NCBI GenBank assembly: GCA_036898135.1
Contig: CM072521.1
Location: 67,700,452-67,764,451, forward strand
Origin: Oncomelania hupensis
Taxonomy: Eukaryota; Mollusca; Gastropoda; Littorinimorpha; Pomatiopsidae
Direction: 5' to 3'
DNA length: 64,000 nt
Part shown: piece by piece, positions 11,278 through 23,564 of the stretch
How the letters are laid out: every line of letters starts with the position of its first letter
Numbering within the stretch: position 1 is the stretch's first letter
The notes under the pieces: generated by a model
What the model was told of the DNA's origin: nothing
Database searches by the model: none
The model's input: only the letters and a program-made list of their open reading frames with translations
Position numbers and translations under genes: made by a program

Positions 11278-13668
11278 AGAATGCCAATGGCCATTTTACT
11301 GTAGAGAGGTACCAGTGGTCATATTACAGTAGAAAAGTACCAGTGGTCATATTACCGTAGAAAGGTACCAGGGGTCATATTATTGTAGAAAGGTCCCAGT
11401 GGTCATATTACTGTAGAAAGGTACCAGTAGTCATATTACTGTAGAAAGGTACCAGTGGTCATATTACAGTAGAAAAGTACCAGTGGTCATATTACTGTAG
11501 AAAGGTACCAGGGGTCATATTATTGTAGAAAGGTACCAGTGGTCATATTACTGTAGAAAGGTACCAGTGGTCATATTACAGTAGAAAGGTACCAGTAGTC
11601 ATATTACTGTAGAGAGGTACCAGTAGTCATATTACTGTAGAAAGGTACCAGTAGTCATATTACTGTAGAAAGGTCCCAGTGGTCATATTACTGTAGAAAG
11701 GTACCAGTAGTCATATTACTGTAGAAAGGTACCAGTGGTCATATTACTGTAGAAAGGTACCAGTAGTCATATTACTGTAGAAAGGTACCAGTAGTCATAT
11801 TACTGTAGAAAGGTACCAGTAGTCATATTACTGTAGAAAGGTACCAGTAGTCATATTACTGTAGAGAGGTACCAGTAGTCATATTACTGTAGAAAGGTAC
11901 CAGTAGTCATATTACTGTAGAAAGGTACCAGTGGTCATATTACTGTAGAAAGGTACCAGTAGTCATATTACTGTAGAAAGGTACCAGTGGCCATTTTACT
12001 GTAGAGACTGAGAGGTACCAGTGGTCATATTACTGTAGAAATGTACCAGTGGTCATATTACTGTAGAAAGGTACCAGTAGTCATATTACTGTAGAAAGGT
12101 ACCAGTAGTCATATTACTGTAGAAAGGTACCAGTGGCCATTTTACTGTAGAGACTGAGAGGTACCAGTGGTCATATTACTGTAGAAATGTACCAGTGGTC
12201 ATATTACTGTAGAAAGGTACCAGTAGTCATATTACTGTAGAAAGGTACCAGTAGTCATATTACTGTAGAAAGGTACCAGTAGTCATATTACTGTAGAAAG
12301 GTACCAGTAGTCATATTACTGTAGAAAGGTACCAGTGGTCATATTACTGTAGAAAGGTACCAGTAGTCATATTACTGTAGAAAGGTACCAGTAGGCATAT
12401 TACTGTAGAATGGTACCAGTAGTCATATTACTGTAGAAAGGTACCAGTGGTCATATTACTGTAGAAAGGTACCAGTAGTCATATTACTGTAGAAAGGTAC
12501 CAGTAGTCATATTACTGTAGAAAGGTACCAGTAGTCATATTACTGTAGAGAGGTACCAGTGGTCATATTACTGTAGAAAGGTACCAGTGGTCATATTACT
12601 GTAGAAAGGTACCAGTAGTCATATTACTGTAGAAAGGTACCAGTAGTCATATTACTGTAGAAAGGTACCAGTGGCCATTTTACTGTAGAGACTGAGAGGT
12701 ACCAGTAGTCATATTACTGTAGAAAGGTACCAGTAGTCATATTACTGTAGAAAGGTACCAGTAGTCATATTACTGTAGAAAGGTACCAGTAGTCATATTA
12801 CTGTAGAAAGGTACCAGTAGTCATATTACTGTAGAAAGGTACCAGTAGTCATATTACTGTAGAAAGGTACCAGTAGTCATATTACTGTAGAAAGGTACCA
12901 GTGGTCATATTACTGTAGAAAGGTACCAGTAGTCATATTACTGTAGAAAGGTACCAGTAGTCATATTACTGTAGAAAGGTACCAGTAGTCATATTACTGT
13001 AGAAAGGTACCAGTAGTCATATTACTGTAGAAAGGTACCAGTAGTCATATTACTGTAGAGAGGTACCAGTGGTCATATTACTGTAGAGAGGTACCAGTGG
13101 TCATATTACTGTAGAAATGTACCAGTGGTCATATTACTGTAGAGAGGTACCAGTAGTCATATTACTGTAGAAAGGTACCAGTAGTCATATTACTGTAGAA
13201 AGGTACCAGTAGTCATATTACTGTAGAAAGGTACCAGTGGTCATATTACTGTAGAAAGGTACCAGTGGTCATATTACTGTAGAAAGGTACCAGTAGTCAT
13301 ATTACTGTAGAATGGTACCAGTAGTCATATTACTGTAGAAAGGTACCAGTGGTCATATTACTGTAGAAAGGTACCAGTAGTCATATTACTGTAGAAAGGT
13401 ACCAGTAGTCATATTACTGTAGAGAGGAACCAGTGGTCATATTACTGTAGAAAGGTACCAGTGGTCATATTACAGTAGAAAGGTACCAGTGGTCATATTA
13501 CTGTAGAAAGGTACCAGTGGTCATATTACAGTAGAAAGGTACCAGTGGTCATATTACTGTAGAAAGGTACCAGTGGTCATATTACAGTAGAAAGGTACCA
13601 GTGGTCATATTACTGTAGAAAGGTACCAGTGGTCATATTACAGTAGAAAGGTACCAGTAGTAATTTTG
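11276..13668. repeat. 28-bp minisatellite (about 85 copies)
   Basis: The unit reads GTAGAAAGGTACCAGTAG plus TCATATTACT, so nearly every unit carries GGTACC. A longer variant unit with GAGACTGAGAGGTACC recurs near 12000, 12150 and 12690. In the last copies (about 13450-13650) CAGTAG and CTGTAG units alternate regularly, forming a 56-bp dimer. The array decays into divergent units up to about 13790. Confidence 0.97.
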
Positions 13669-13799
13669 CTATAAAAGAATGCCAATGATCGGTGTACTGT
13701 TGAGAGGTGCCAGTCGTCTTTTTGTTATATAGAGAAAATAGAGAAATACCAGTGGTCAGTTTGTTATAGAGAGGTACCAGTATCATTTGGATGTGTTTT

Positions 13800-14325
13800 T
13801 ATTTCTTCGACTCGTGGAAACATGAGTCCTGTGAAATAGTCCAAGACAACTGTAATGCCATGCACAAACGGAGACCACGACTAGAGCTAAACCAGTAACA
13901 AAAATCAGTGCTTACAATGCGTTTTGAACTAGAGCAGATGTTGTAGCCTTAGACACTTTGTCTTAAGGACCTCTCCATACATTAGAGTCCTAATGTTGTT
14001 ATGTTGGTTTCCTCGTTACTGGAAGTGAGAGTGAAAATACTGTGTTGTGCAAAGCTTTAAGCTTCGTTCGTTGCCCAGTGTGCCTATGCCATATTTTGAC
14101 AGCTCGTAAAGATGGTTGTTCAAAAGGGACTAGGCCGCAGTCCAGCAACAATTTTCCCTCCTCAACGTGGTTTTGTTTGCTAGCGGGTCGTGGCATCTTG
14201 TTGATCGTGAGGGAGCAGCATGACCTTGTAGTGTGACCATGGACGTGTCAGGCTTGGCTCAGGGGCGGTACTGGGGCGATGATGCATCAAGTGGGCAAGA
14301 GAGAATGAATGAAATTCCTCCTGTG
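13800..14325. other. No recognisable feature
   Basis: This is non-repetitive sequence between two minisatellites. Reading frames of about 65 codons occur on both strands but show no domain, splice context or repeat similarity that I can recognise. Confidence 0.5.
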
Positions 14326-14329
14326 CTGT

Positions 14330-14811
14330 AAAGGCTGGCGTGACATTTGCCACGATTGTTGTGTGTGGCGTGACAATTGCCATGATTGTAGTGTGTGTCG
14401 TGACAATTGCCACGATTGTAGTGTGTGTCGTGACAATTGCCATGATTGTAGTGTGTGTCGTGACAATTGCCATGATTGTAGTGTGTGTCGTGACAATTGC
14501 CATGATTGTAGTGTGTGGCGTGACAATTGCCATGATTGTAGTGTGTGTCTTGACAATTGCCATGATTGTAGTGTGTCGTGACAATTGCCACGATTGTAGT
14601 GTGTGTCGTGACAATTGCCACGATTGTAGTGTGTGTCGTGATAATTGCCATGATTGTAGTGTGTGTCGTGACAATTGCCATGATTGTAGTGTGTGTCATG
14701 ACAATTGCCATGATTGTAGTGTGTGTCGTGACAATTGCCATGATTGTAGTGTGTGTCGTGACAATTGCCATGATTGTAGTGTGTGTCGTGACAATTGTCA
14801 TGATTGTAGTG
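14330..14811. repeat. 30-bp minisatellite, left part
   Basis: About 16 copies of GTGTGTCGTGACAATTGCCA plus TGATTGTAGT. The period is a multiple of three, so frames stay open on both strands without being genes. The array stops at 14811 where a LINE begins and resumes unchanged at 16271. Confidence 0.97.
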
Positions 14812-15508
14812 ATGACTCTATCCCTTTCTCAACTTCTGCTCGGAATCTGGGTGTACATCTAGATGAGAGTCTGTCCATGGAATCTCACATCAACAATCTC
14901 TGCAAATCTCTGAATTTCCATCTTCGTCGTATCAGCAAAATCCGCCAATATCTTTCTGTTGATTCTGCCAACAAGCTTGCTGTCTCCTTCATCCTTTCTA
15001 GGCTTGACTATTGCAACTCTCTCTTGGCTGGTCTTCCTAACAACAAACTTCAAAAACTTCAGCGCATTCAGAACCATGCCGCTCGGCTGGTGCTCCAACA
15101 ATCCCGACGCGCTAGCGCCACTTCCGCTCTGACTGCTCTTCACTGGCTGCCAGTGAAAGCCAGAGTTGACTACAAAGTTGCCTCTATTTGCTATCAGTCT
15201 CTTCATGACCAACATTTTCCTGTCTACCTCTCTGAACTTCTCAACCCTTACAAGCCAACCCGCACTCTTCGCTCTCAAGACGCTTCTCTTCTGACAGTTC
15301 CTCGCTACTCTCTTGGAACATTTGGCAAAAGAGCTTTTTCCGTCTATGCTCCTACCCTGTGGAACAAACTCCCATGCAGCCTTCGCCAATCTCCATCTCT
15401 TGACTCTTTCAAAGCCCAAATGAAAACCTATCTCTTCCTCTTACACCTGTAGAACATCCTCCCTTGCGGACACCCTGTTGCGCTGATACCTGAAATGTGT
15501 GTGTGTAG

Positions 15509-15552
<44 letters not shown>

Positions 15553-15710
15553 ATGGGTGTGAATGTGTGTGTGTGTGAATGTGTGGGTGAATGCGTGTGT
15601 ACGTGGATGCATGTGCGTATGCGTGTACTTGTCTTAAAATTGTTTTGCTTTTTTAAATGACATTTGATCCCTCTTAACTTGTTTTCACTGTAAATGAAAT
15701 TAGAAACTGC

Positions 15711-15777
<67 letters not shown>

Positions 15778-16270
15778 TATTATTATTATTATTGTTATTG
15801 GTGTTGTTACTATTATTATGAGAATCACAAATATGTTTTCTTTTTAAACCAGATTAATGCCATTACACAAGCTTTTATTCTCTTCATCTGGCCTGTCATA
15901 CGTTGTAACGATGTTTAGTTATTCAACGATTATTCTACTTTTAAAACTGCTGTATTTCACCACCATTTACACTTTACATCTTAGATGAGGCATTGTTGAT
16001 CTGCCTCTTTTGGTATTAACGTCCCTCTCTTAATTTTTTTTTCTGTGAAATTATTCATTTATTTTCTATAAGTTTATTGATTGATTGACTGATTTTATAC
16101 TTTTATTTGTTGGTTTGTTACCTTTACTAGGTTTACATGTTGTCTTGTTTTTAAATGCAGAATAGATTTATTATGCGTGTGTATCTGTGTGTGGCTGCGT
16201 GTGATCAAGCGCTTTGTGAAGCATTTTATGTTTGAATTGCGCTATACAAAATAAATTATTATTATTATTA
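14812..16270 (+). mobile_element. 5'-truncated CR1/L2-like LINE inserted in the 30-bp array
   Basis: The insert carries the C-terminal end of an open frame, a 3' UTR with (TG)n (15496-15550) and (ATT)n (15711-15775), and a terminal module with GCGCTATACAAAATAAATTA followed by (ATT)n. The 30-bp array lies on both sides, and TAGTG is present at 14807-14811 and again at 16271-16275, a plausible short target duplication. The insertion therefore postdates the array. Confidence 0.88.
14814..15452 (+). pseudogene. LINE ORF2 C-terminal region
   Basis: About 212 codons run to a TAG stop, after entering the frame from the minisatellite. The protein contains STSARNLGVHLDESLS, then SRLDYCNSLLAGLP, ALHWLPVKARVDYK, and a terminal AFSVYAPTLWNKLP and FKAQMKTYLF. 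This is the conserved region downstream of the reverse transcriptase in CR1/L2/Rex1-type LINEs and is closely related to the end of the ORF at 51723-53255. The palm and endonuclease are missing, so it is a dead copy. Confidence 0.88.
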
Positions 16271-16465
16271 TAGTGTGTGTCGTGACAATTGCCATGATGG
16301 TAGTGTGTGTCATGACAATTGCCATGATTGTAGTGTGTGTCATGACAATTGCCATGATTGTAGTGTGTGTCGTGACAATTGCCATGATTGTAGTGTGTGT
16401 CATGACAATTGCCATGATTGTAGTGTGTGTCGTGACAATTGCCATGATGGTAGTGTGTTGTCCTT
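16271..16465. repeat. 30-bp minisatellite, right part
   Basis: Six more copies of the 14330-14811 unit. The GTCATGACAATTGCC variant, seen once on the left, is common here. Positions 16466-16970 hold no recognisable feature beyond a short (TA)n run near 16544. Confidence 0.95.
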
Positions 16466-16987
16466 GTTCGCTATGTAGGCTTAGCAAACTCCTTACGAGT
16501 CAGCGTTTTCTTGTCAGTTTGTTAAAAGTCGAAACCGAAGTGTATATATATATATTTGGAGTTTTGCACTCGGCAATGGTAGTTTATGGATCCTGTTGAT
16601 TGTGGGTTAGTTAGTTAGCTAGTCATTGTTTATAGGGTCCAGCGGATGGCAAAGAGCCCAATCGGGATTGTCTGCCTTTAGTTGTTAGCCGCACAGTCTG
16701 TGTTAAGTCATGACAGTATTGCAAGTTGGTCGGTTGTCAATATTACTGTGTTGTGATCGTCGGGGCCGTTTCAAAGAGCATTTCAAGTTGCAATTTGGCG
16801 CTATTGGCGGCTGCTCTCTGAGCCTGAATGTGTTTTATGAGAACAATTGATGTAAATTTGAGTATTTACAGTTTGTTGATAAAAACAAGAAGTTGTGTGT
16901 ACAGAACGGGTTGTAGATGTCTTCAAAGCGTTTAACGTGTAGATGTCTTCAATGGCGTTTAACGTCAGCATCTTGCATATCATGCTA

Positions 16988-17225
16988 AACAGGTTGTTGA
17001 TGGAGCAGGTATTGAAACAACATTTAACAAGTGTCCTGTTGAGAGAGTACAGTGCTGGGGCCAAGTTGCTTAACAGATTGTTGATGGAGCAGGTATTGAA
17101 ACAACATTTAACAAATGTCGTGTTGAGAGAGTACAGTGCTGGGGGCCAAGTTACTGAACAGATTGTTGATGAAGCAGGTATTGAAACAACTTTTAACAGG
17201 TGTCTTGTTGAGGGGCCAAGTTGTA
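16988..17225. repeat. 84/85-bp tandem triplication
   Basis: Three copies of a unit starting AACAGRTTGTTGATGGAGCA, with starts at 16988, 17072 and 17157. Units one and two are nearly identical and the third is more diverged and slightly shortened. Open frames follow from the repetition, and no protein family is recognisable. Confidence 0.85.
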
Positions 17226-17344
17226 TACATGATGTCGCTAATGGATTATTACAGAGGTGTGTCTGTGTGTGAGGGTAAAACAGAACAGAATATAACCATC
17301 ATTATAAAATATTACCAAAACACATACACATTAAATGTCTACAC

Positions 17345-17640
17345 TACTAAATAATAACACCACAAAGCCCTAAGGTATTAGTTAGTAGTGTAGGCATTTA
17401 ATATATATGTATTTCGGTAATATTTTATAATGATGTTTATATTCTATTTTGTTTGTGTAAATAAATTAGAGTAAAGCCTGGGCGTCCCCTGCAGGAGATG
17501 CCTTTATTGTACAGTGACCTGAGGTGGAGTGCCTTCAGTGTTACCATTAGGGTTGTTTTGGCAGACCTTTTATACGATCAGGGGCGAGTGTGGTCCTGGA
17601 TCGGGTTTTTTGCAGTCCGCTCAACCCTATAAACATTGAC
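17345..17640 (+). mobile_element. Diverged LINE 3' UTR (AATC-tail family)
   Basis: Collinear with 57600-57945 through TATTCTATTTTGTTTGTGTAA, then GATGCCTTTATTGTACAGTG, then TTAGGGTTGTTTTGGCAGA and TTTTATACGATCAGGGGC. It is older and more diverged than that copy and loses the terminal AATC tail. No coding part remains. Confidence 0.5.
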
Positions 17641-17709
17641 TGACTAACTATTGATGTTGTCTTCAAAGAAAGGCGTTTTATATCAGAGCACAGCGTTTTG
17701 TACTGTAGA

Positions 17710-18115
17710 AATAGCTTAACCCATGTGGAGGTGTACCCAGTTAAACCCATGTAGAGGTGTACCCAGCTTAACCCATGTGGAGGTGTACCCAGCTTAACCC
17801 ATGTAGAGGTGTACCCAGCTTAACCCATGTGGAGGTGTACCCAGCTAAACCCATGTGGAGGTGTACCCATCTAAACCCATGTAGAGATGTACCCAGCTTA
17901 ACCCATGTGGAGGTGTACCCAGCTAAACCCATGTGGAGGTGTACTCAGCTAAACCCATTTGGAGGTGTACCCAGCTAAACAAATGGGGAGGTGAACCCAG
18001 CTAAACCCATGGGGAGGTGAACCCAGCTAAACAAATGGGGAGGTGAACCCAGCTAAACAAATGGGGAGGTGAACCCAGCTAAACAAATGGGGAGGTGTAC
18101 CCAGCTAAACCCATG
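17710..18115. repeat. 26-bp minisatellite
   Basis: About 15 copies of GTGGAGGTGTACCCAGCTAA plus ACCCAT. The right-hand copies (from about 17980) share AAATGGGGAGGTGAACCC, a newer variant. The array passes without a break into the related 39/58-bp array at about 18116. Confidence 0.93.
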
Positions 18116-18955
18116 GGGAAGTGCATCATAGACATGATGGTGTTGAGTTATCTGTGGCCTAGCTAAAGCCATGTGGAGGTGCATCATAGGCATGATGGTT
18201 TTGAGTTATCTGTGGCCTAGCTAATGCCATGTGGGGGTGTTGAGTTATCTGTGGCCTAGCTAAAGCCATGTAGAGGTGCATCATAGGCATGATGGTGTTG
18301 AGTTATCTGTGGCCTAGCTAAAGCCATGTGGAGGTGTTGAGTTATCTGTGGCCTAGCTAAAGCCATGTGGAGGTGTTGAGTTATCTGTGGCCTAGCTAAT
18401 GCCATGTGGAGGTGTTGAGTTATCTGTGGCCTAGCTAAAGCCATGTGGAGGTGCATCATAGGCATGATGGTTTTGAGTTATCTGTGGCCTAGCTAATGCC
18501 ATGTGGGGGTGTTGAGTTATCTGTGGCCTAGCTAAAGCCATGTAGAGGTGCATCATAGACATGATGGTGTTGAGTTATCTGTGGCCTAGCTAAAGCCATG
18601 TAGAGGTGCATCATAGACATGGTGGTGTTGAGTTATCTGTGGCCTAGCTAAAGCCATGTGGAGGTGCATCATAGGCATGATGGTTTTGAGTTATCTGTGG
18701 CCTAGCTAATGCCATGTGGTGGTGTTGAGTTATCTGTGGCCTAGCTAAAGCCATGTAGAGGTGCATCATAGACATGATGGTGTTGAGTTATCTGTGGCCT
18801 AGCTAAAGCCATGTGGAGGTGCATCATAGACATTATGGTGTTGAGTTATCTGTGGCCTAGCTAAAGCCATGTGGTGGTGTTGAGTTATCTGTGGCCTAGC
18901 TAAACCCATGTGGAGGTGCATCATAGACATGATGGTGTTGAGTTATCTGTCGGCC
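18116..18955. repeat. 39/58-bp two-length minisatellite
   Basis: The 39-bp unit is TTGAGTTATCTGTGGCCTAG plus CTAAAGCCATGTGGAGGTG. In the 58-bp form, a 19-bp module CATCATAGGCATGATGGTG is added. The GCTAAAGCCATGTGGAGGTG part is clearly homologous to the adjoining 26-bp unit, so this array grew from it by capturing new sequence. Confidence 0.93.
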
Positions 18956-18957
18956 AC

Positions 18958-19055
18958 AGCCAGCAGGTGAGCACCTCGGAGGACTTGAATTAGATCTTTT
19001 ATCGGGCAGCGCCTTGAGCGGCTGTTGAGCTGTAAACAGCGCTATACATCAACGT
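18958..19055 (+). mobile_element. SINE 3' module fragment
   Basis: CAGCGCCTTGAGCGGCTGTT, then GAGCTGTAAACAGCGCTATA matches the 3' module shared by the SINEs at 34188-34480 and 45685-45960. The head and body are absent. Confidence 0.5.
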
Positions 19056-19084
19056 TTTGTTGGCGCAGAATATGAGGTTTTGAG

Positions 19085-19285
19085 GTGTAGCGCTCGTGGA
19101 CAGGGTTTAAGTTATTATCAGTAGTTAAAGCATGGATTGACGTTGTCCGCATCGTAACATTTAACAGGTGTAATATTAGTGTAGCGCCTGTGGACAGGGT
19201 TTAATATATTTTAAGTAGTTAAAGCATGTATTGACGTTGTCCGCATCGTAGCATTTAACAGGTGTAATATTAGTGTAGCGTGTGT
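19085..19285. repeat. About 97-bp tandem duplication
   Basis: Two copies of a segment running from GTGGACAGGGTTTAA through GCATGTATTGACGTTGTCCG to GGTGTAATATTAGTGTAGCG. A further TAGCG starts a third partial copy. Confidence 0.8.
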
Positions 19286-21190
19286 TGTGTTGTGTAGGTA
19301 ACATATGTCATTGTTGTGCAGCTGCGTCAAGGTTATCACTATCGCTGTCAACAAAACCAGCACGCTTGTAAGTGCAACGCCTGCGGACAGGGCTTCAGAT
19401 ATTGAAGCCTTTATTGATAGAGATACAATCTAACAGATTTTGACATCCGTGTTACAGCGTTGTCTCTTTCGGTGTAAATAAAACGACCATTAGGGAGGTG
19501 TACGATATGATTATCTTTGTGTTAAAAGCCGGATGTTTTGCCGTGCCGTGCCTGTGGAAGGGTTTAGACAGGGTTTTAAGTGCCGCCAAAGCTTGGTCGC
19601 CTTGCCATGATTCACCCTCGGGGCAGTTAAGATACCATGTGTTCACTCCTCCGTGTAAGGAATACAATACAATTGTGACGAGGTCAAAGGGACTGAAGAG
19701 TATGTTGTTAAAACCTGGCCTTGCTAGAAAAGTCCATCAGCTGAGAAGAGGATACTTTTTAACGAACTGAGTGTTTGAATATATTTGAATTTCTGTGAAT
19801 GTGATGTTCACCTCCGACTCTACACTGCATGTGTTGCATAGTTAAGTTAAGTATGCCACTTTTGAACGAAGAGAGTATTTTGTTTTCATCGTCGCTTCAG
19901 TTATTTAGTATGTGACTGTGAGTATAGTATCATTTCACTGCTGAAGAAGATTGTTGTTTATAGCGAAATTAAACTCTTTTTATCTGCTGTGTTTGATTTC
20001 CTTTGGGGTTGAGCTGTCTCCTCTGTCCTATAGATTATATCGGACGGCGTCTTTATTTATTTTATTTATTTATTTTATTTCACGTCTATTCACATCCGAT
20101 GATGGACAGAATTGAACGACGGACAGTGCAGTGTGGGTGGTAAAGCTTTAGTCCTGCAAGTGGACGAGGACTTTATATGTAAATCGCATGATGTAGTACC
20201 AGTGGCAGTGAACGATAATGTTGTTAAAGTATTTATTAGTACAGTTGTAGGACGCAATCATTGAATATGACTTTAGATGTAAATCGCATGATGCAGTACC
20301 AGTGGAAAGAATTTATTTATGCAGACGGAGCTAGAGAGTAAGCATGGTGTATGTGTGAAAGTGTGATTTAGCGTGGGTGTGTATGAGTGCCGGGGTGCCT
20401 ATACAATTATTAATGTGTTTGTTTTATTGCCTGCCAATTTGTTGTATGCTATTTATCTTTCAGAGAGTTTAATTTTCTAGTTGACATTTGGTTTTAGGGC
20501 ATTGTGTGTGTGTACGGTACTTATCATCGTTTTTTTCTTTTAATCATGTGCATTCCCCTCCCCCCTCCTCCCCTTATAAATCCACAATAATTTTAATGTT
20601 GAATGTTTGTTTATAAATATAAAGTTTATGCATTGATTTAGCCCAATCTTACAAATATGAGGTGTAAGTATACTTGAGTGTACGCGTGTATGGGATTGAG
20701 TGTATGAGCTTAAAAGAGAGCGATAGACAGACGATTGAACAGATAGATAGTATACCACATTTACAACGTGAACGATAGGGTGTAGTGTGAAATGGCAATA
20801 AATGAAGTATGCACGGCACAGTAACGTTGTAAACGTGGTAGGCCTATGTGTGCATGAGGTATAGTTGACGAGTATTACCAATGATGTAGCTTCAATAGCA
20901 GTGTCAATGAAAGACGCAATGTAATTTACCTAAACGTTTAGACTCAGCCTGCTTGTGTTATCACACTGTACCAATGCATCATCTGTTTGTAGTGTTAGTT
21001 TAAGGTGATGACTTTACACTAGGAATAGACAAGTGTTGTAATTACGTTGAAGCCTACGTGTTTTGCACTCCGTGAGGGACAGGGCTCATGTGATTTGACC
21101 TGTGTTTAGTTCACGTAAGTGCGCGGTGCATGGTTGCCTACACTTAGCTTTACCTGTGTTGTGTTCATATAGAGCATGCGGAGTGCATTG
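19286..21190. other. No recognisable gene; minor repeats
   Basis: This 1.9-kb stretch has a (TTTA)n run at about 20053-20085 and a loose duplication of AAATCGCATGATGTAGTACC near 20180 and 20281. Frames of about 70-113 codons on either strand have no recognisable domain. Confidence 0.5.
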
Positions 21191-21194
21191 TAGA

Positions 21195-21895
21195 ATGAGG
21201 TGTTAAGAGCCTTAGAAAGCAGTTGGCGTGTGGACGAAGCGTGTTTTTTTAAGATCGTAATGTGGTGCTAAGCACGTTGGAAAGTAGCTGGTGTTTGGAT
21301 TAAGCGTGCTTGTTAATATGCTGATATGGTGTTAAGCACGTTGGAAAGTAGCTGGTGTTTGGATTAAGCGTGCTTGTTAATATGCTGATATGGTGTTAAG
21401 CACGTTGGAAAGTAGCTGGTGTTTGGATTAAGCGTGCTTGTTAATATGCTGATATGGTGTTAAGCACGTTGGAAAGTAGCTGGTGTTTGGATTAAGCGTG
21501 CTTGTTAATATGCTGATATGGTGTTAAGCACGTTGGAAAGTAGCTGGTGTTTGGATTAAGCGTGCTTGTTAATATGTTGATATGGTGCTAAGCACTTTGG
21601 AAAGTAGCTGGTGTTTGGATTAAGCGTGCTTGTTAAGATGTTGATATGGTGCTAAGCACGTTGGAAAGTAGCTGGTGTTTGGATTAAGCGTGCTTGTTAA
21701 GATGTTGATGTGGTGTTAAGCACGTTGGAAAGTAGCTGGTGTTTGGATTAAGCGTGCTTGTTAATATGTTGATATAGTGTTAAGCACGTTGGAAAGTAGC
21801 TGGTGTTTGGATTAAGCGTGCTTGTTAAGATGTTGATGTGGTGTTAAGCACGTTGGAAAGTAGCTGGTGTTTGGAGGAAGTGTGCTTGTTAAGGT
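21195..21895. repeat. 64-bp minisatellite (about 10 copies)
   Basis: The unit contains GTTAAGCACGTTGGAAAGTA, GCTGGTGTTTGGATTAAGCG and TGCTTGTTAATATGCTGATA. The central copies are nearly identical, and the edge copies diverge. This pattern is typical of unequal exchange, which homogenises the middle of an array. Confidence 0.93.
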
Positions 21896-22250
21896 GTTAA
21901 CGTGTGCCTGTATGTTAAAAACTTCATTTCAATTATTTTTTAGTCTTTACAACGACCGCAATTAGCATGTTGAATATTGTGTGATTATACCCGGATATAA
22001 AGGCAGTAGACGATTTACGAATGGATGATTGTATGTGGTTTGTAATTGAAAGTTTGACGAAGTGTTAGGTCTGAGTTTAAGGCAGTGGAGTTAGCACAAA
22101 ACGGGTATATTATACGTTATGGCGTTGAAAGCATTAGAAAGCGGTTGGTGTTTGTGTACTTGTTAAATTTTGGTTTGCACTATAACTCCAAAAGCAAGGG
22201 ATTTGAACATCGTTTAAGGCAGTGACTTGACGACGAGGATTTAACGCGAT

Positions 22251-22336
22251 GTAGTGTCAGTGTTAAGTTAATATGCACAAAAAGTGTTTAACGCGATGTA
22301 GTGTCGGTGTTAAGTTGATATGCACAGAAAGTGTTT
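22251..22336. repeat. 37-bp duplication
   Basis: TTAACGCGATGTAGTGTC through TATGCACARAAAGTGTTT occurs twice in tandem, plus a short partial copy. Flanking sequence 21896-22250 and 22337-22796 shows nothing recognisable. Confidence 0.75.
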
Positions 22337-22796
22337 GGCTTCTATGTGATGATTGGTGTTGGACCTGACTACATAAATTCCGGTAAGCCGGCATGCGTTG
22401 TTCGCTATGTACAGTATACCGGTACTGGTTCCGTGTACCGCAATTGGTTCCATGTACCGGTACGCTGGGTAAACTTCCTTTTCCTGTAAAACTATATTTT
22501 GGGCCAGAGACCGCACTCTGCAATTTACGTTCTAAAACATAGGCGTGCGCCTAAAATATTAAATGATACGGTTGACATGTTCTTATTGAAGCTCCATCCA
22601 GAATTGTTCCAAGTTGGTGTTGCTAAAATGAACGGATAAGCATGGTGTCAGTCAGTGGTGTGAAGAGCTGTATTGCTTACAGTAAAACATAGTGCATGCC
22701 ATTGCCACGATAGTAAATGTGCTTCAGGCCTTTGTGTGACAAGGCGAGGCATTACTGGAGTCATGTTTAATATACCTTTTCACCCAAGAGGCAGTG

Positions 22797-22990
22797 GGGC
22801 CGGGTAGCTCAATTGGTAGAGCGTCTTACTAGTAACCGAAAGGGTCTTGGTTCGAATCACGGATTGGCCAACGTGTGACCATATTATTTTTCCCTTACCA
22901 TCAACTGGTTCGCTGTTGTCAGAATAATGTGACCAGTAGTCGCCTGTACGCTCCGGTGTCGTGTGACTATATTCTACAGTTACCCTTCCC
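22797..22990 (+). mobile_element. tRNA-derived SINE, family B
   Basis: The head has an intact pol III A box (TAGCTCAATTGGTAGAGCG) and B box (GGTTCGAATCAC) spaced as in tRNA. The body ACGTGTGACCATATTATTTT through GTCGTGTGACTATATTCTAC follows. A second copy at 36299-36495 matches along the whole length. The anticodon arm does not fold canonically and a conserved body follows, so this is a SINE and not a tRNA gene. Confidence 0.8.
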
Positions 22991-23564
22991 CAAATTGCTG
23001 ACGGCATGATCATTGCAGTGTGGCTGCGAAATGTGCGAAAGGAACAGTTTGTAATAGATTAATAATTAATAACAGACAATCTACATCATCAGTAGTGTGC
23101 ATGTTATTATAAGTGAAAACGACTTTAAAAGGTTGAAATATGCTACTGTAATTAAAGATTTTATATGATGTGGTAGTAGCAATAATGATGTGTGTGAAGG
23201 TAATTAACGATATGGTTGTCCTAAAGGCATGTCTAGGTTAAGGCCTGTGGCAAAGATGTCACAGTCCATCTATGCTTAAGGTAACTAATAGTCCGGGTCC
23301 GCAGGTAAAGACAGGAAGTTGACAGCGGAGAAGGTGTGTCGTGTTGGGTTTGACTCAGGCCTGGGCTATGTGTGTTTGACCATCTTTGCGCCAATGAGGA
23401 CAGTGTTTCCACAGCAGTTAGCCCTCTTAGCGGTATGGCCATGTAAACCTGTACGCAGACAGTTACATATCTATCAATCCTTCGCCCTTGGCTCAGTTCC
23501 TGTGATTATATGTCTTTTGACACATCGTTTGATCGTAGACCTACGATACTATAAACAAAGGGTT

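Noticed and set aside
11276..13668. CRISPR-like regular direct repeats
   Set aside because: Units are contiguous with no unique spacers, and the context is eukaryotic.
14180..14862. Several overlapping open frames on both strands
   Set aside because: The 30-bp repeat has a period divisible by three, so frames stay open by construction. Only the downstream LINE part (from 14814) is real protein history.
22797..22870. tRNA gene
   Set aside because: A and B boxes are present, but the anticodon stem does not fold and a conserved body follows; a second full copy at 36299 shows it is a SINE.
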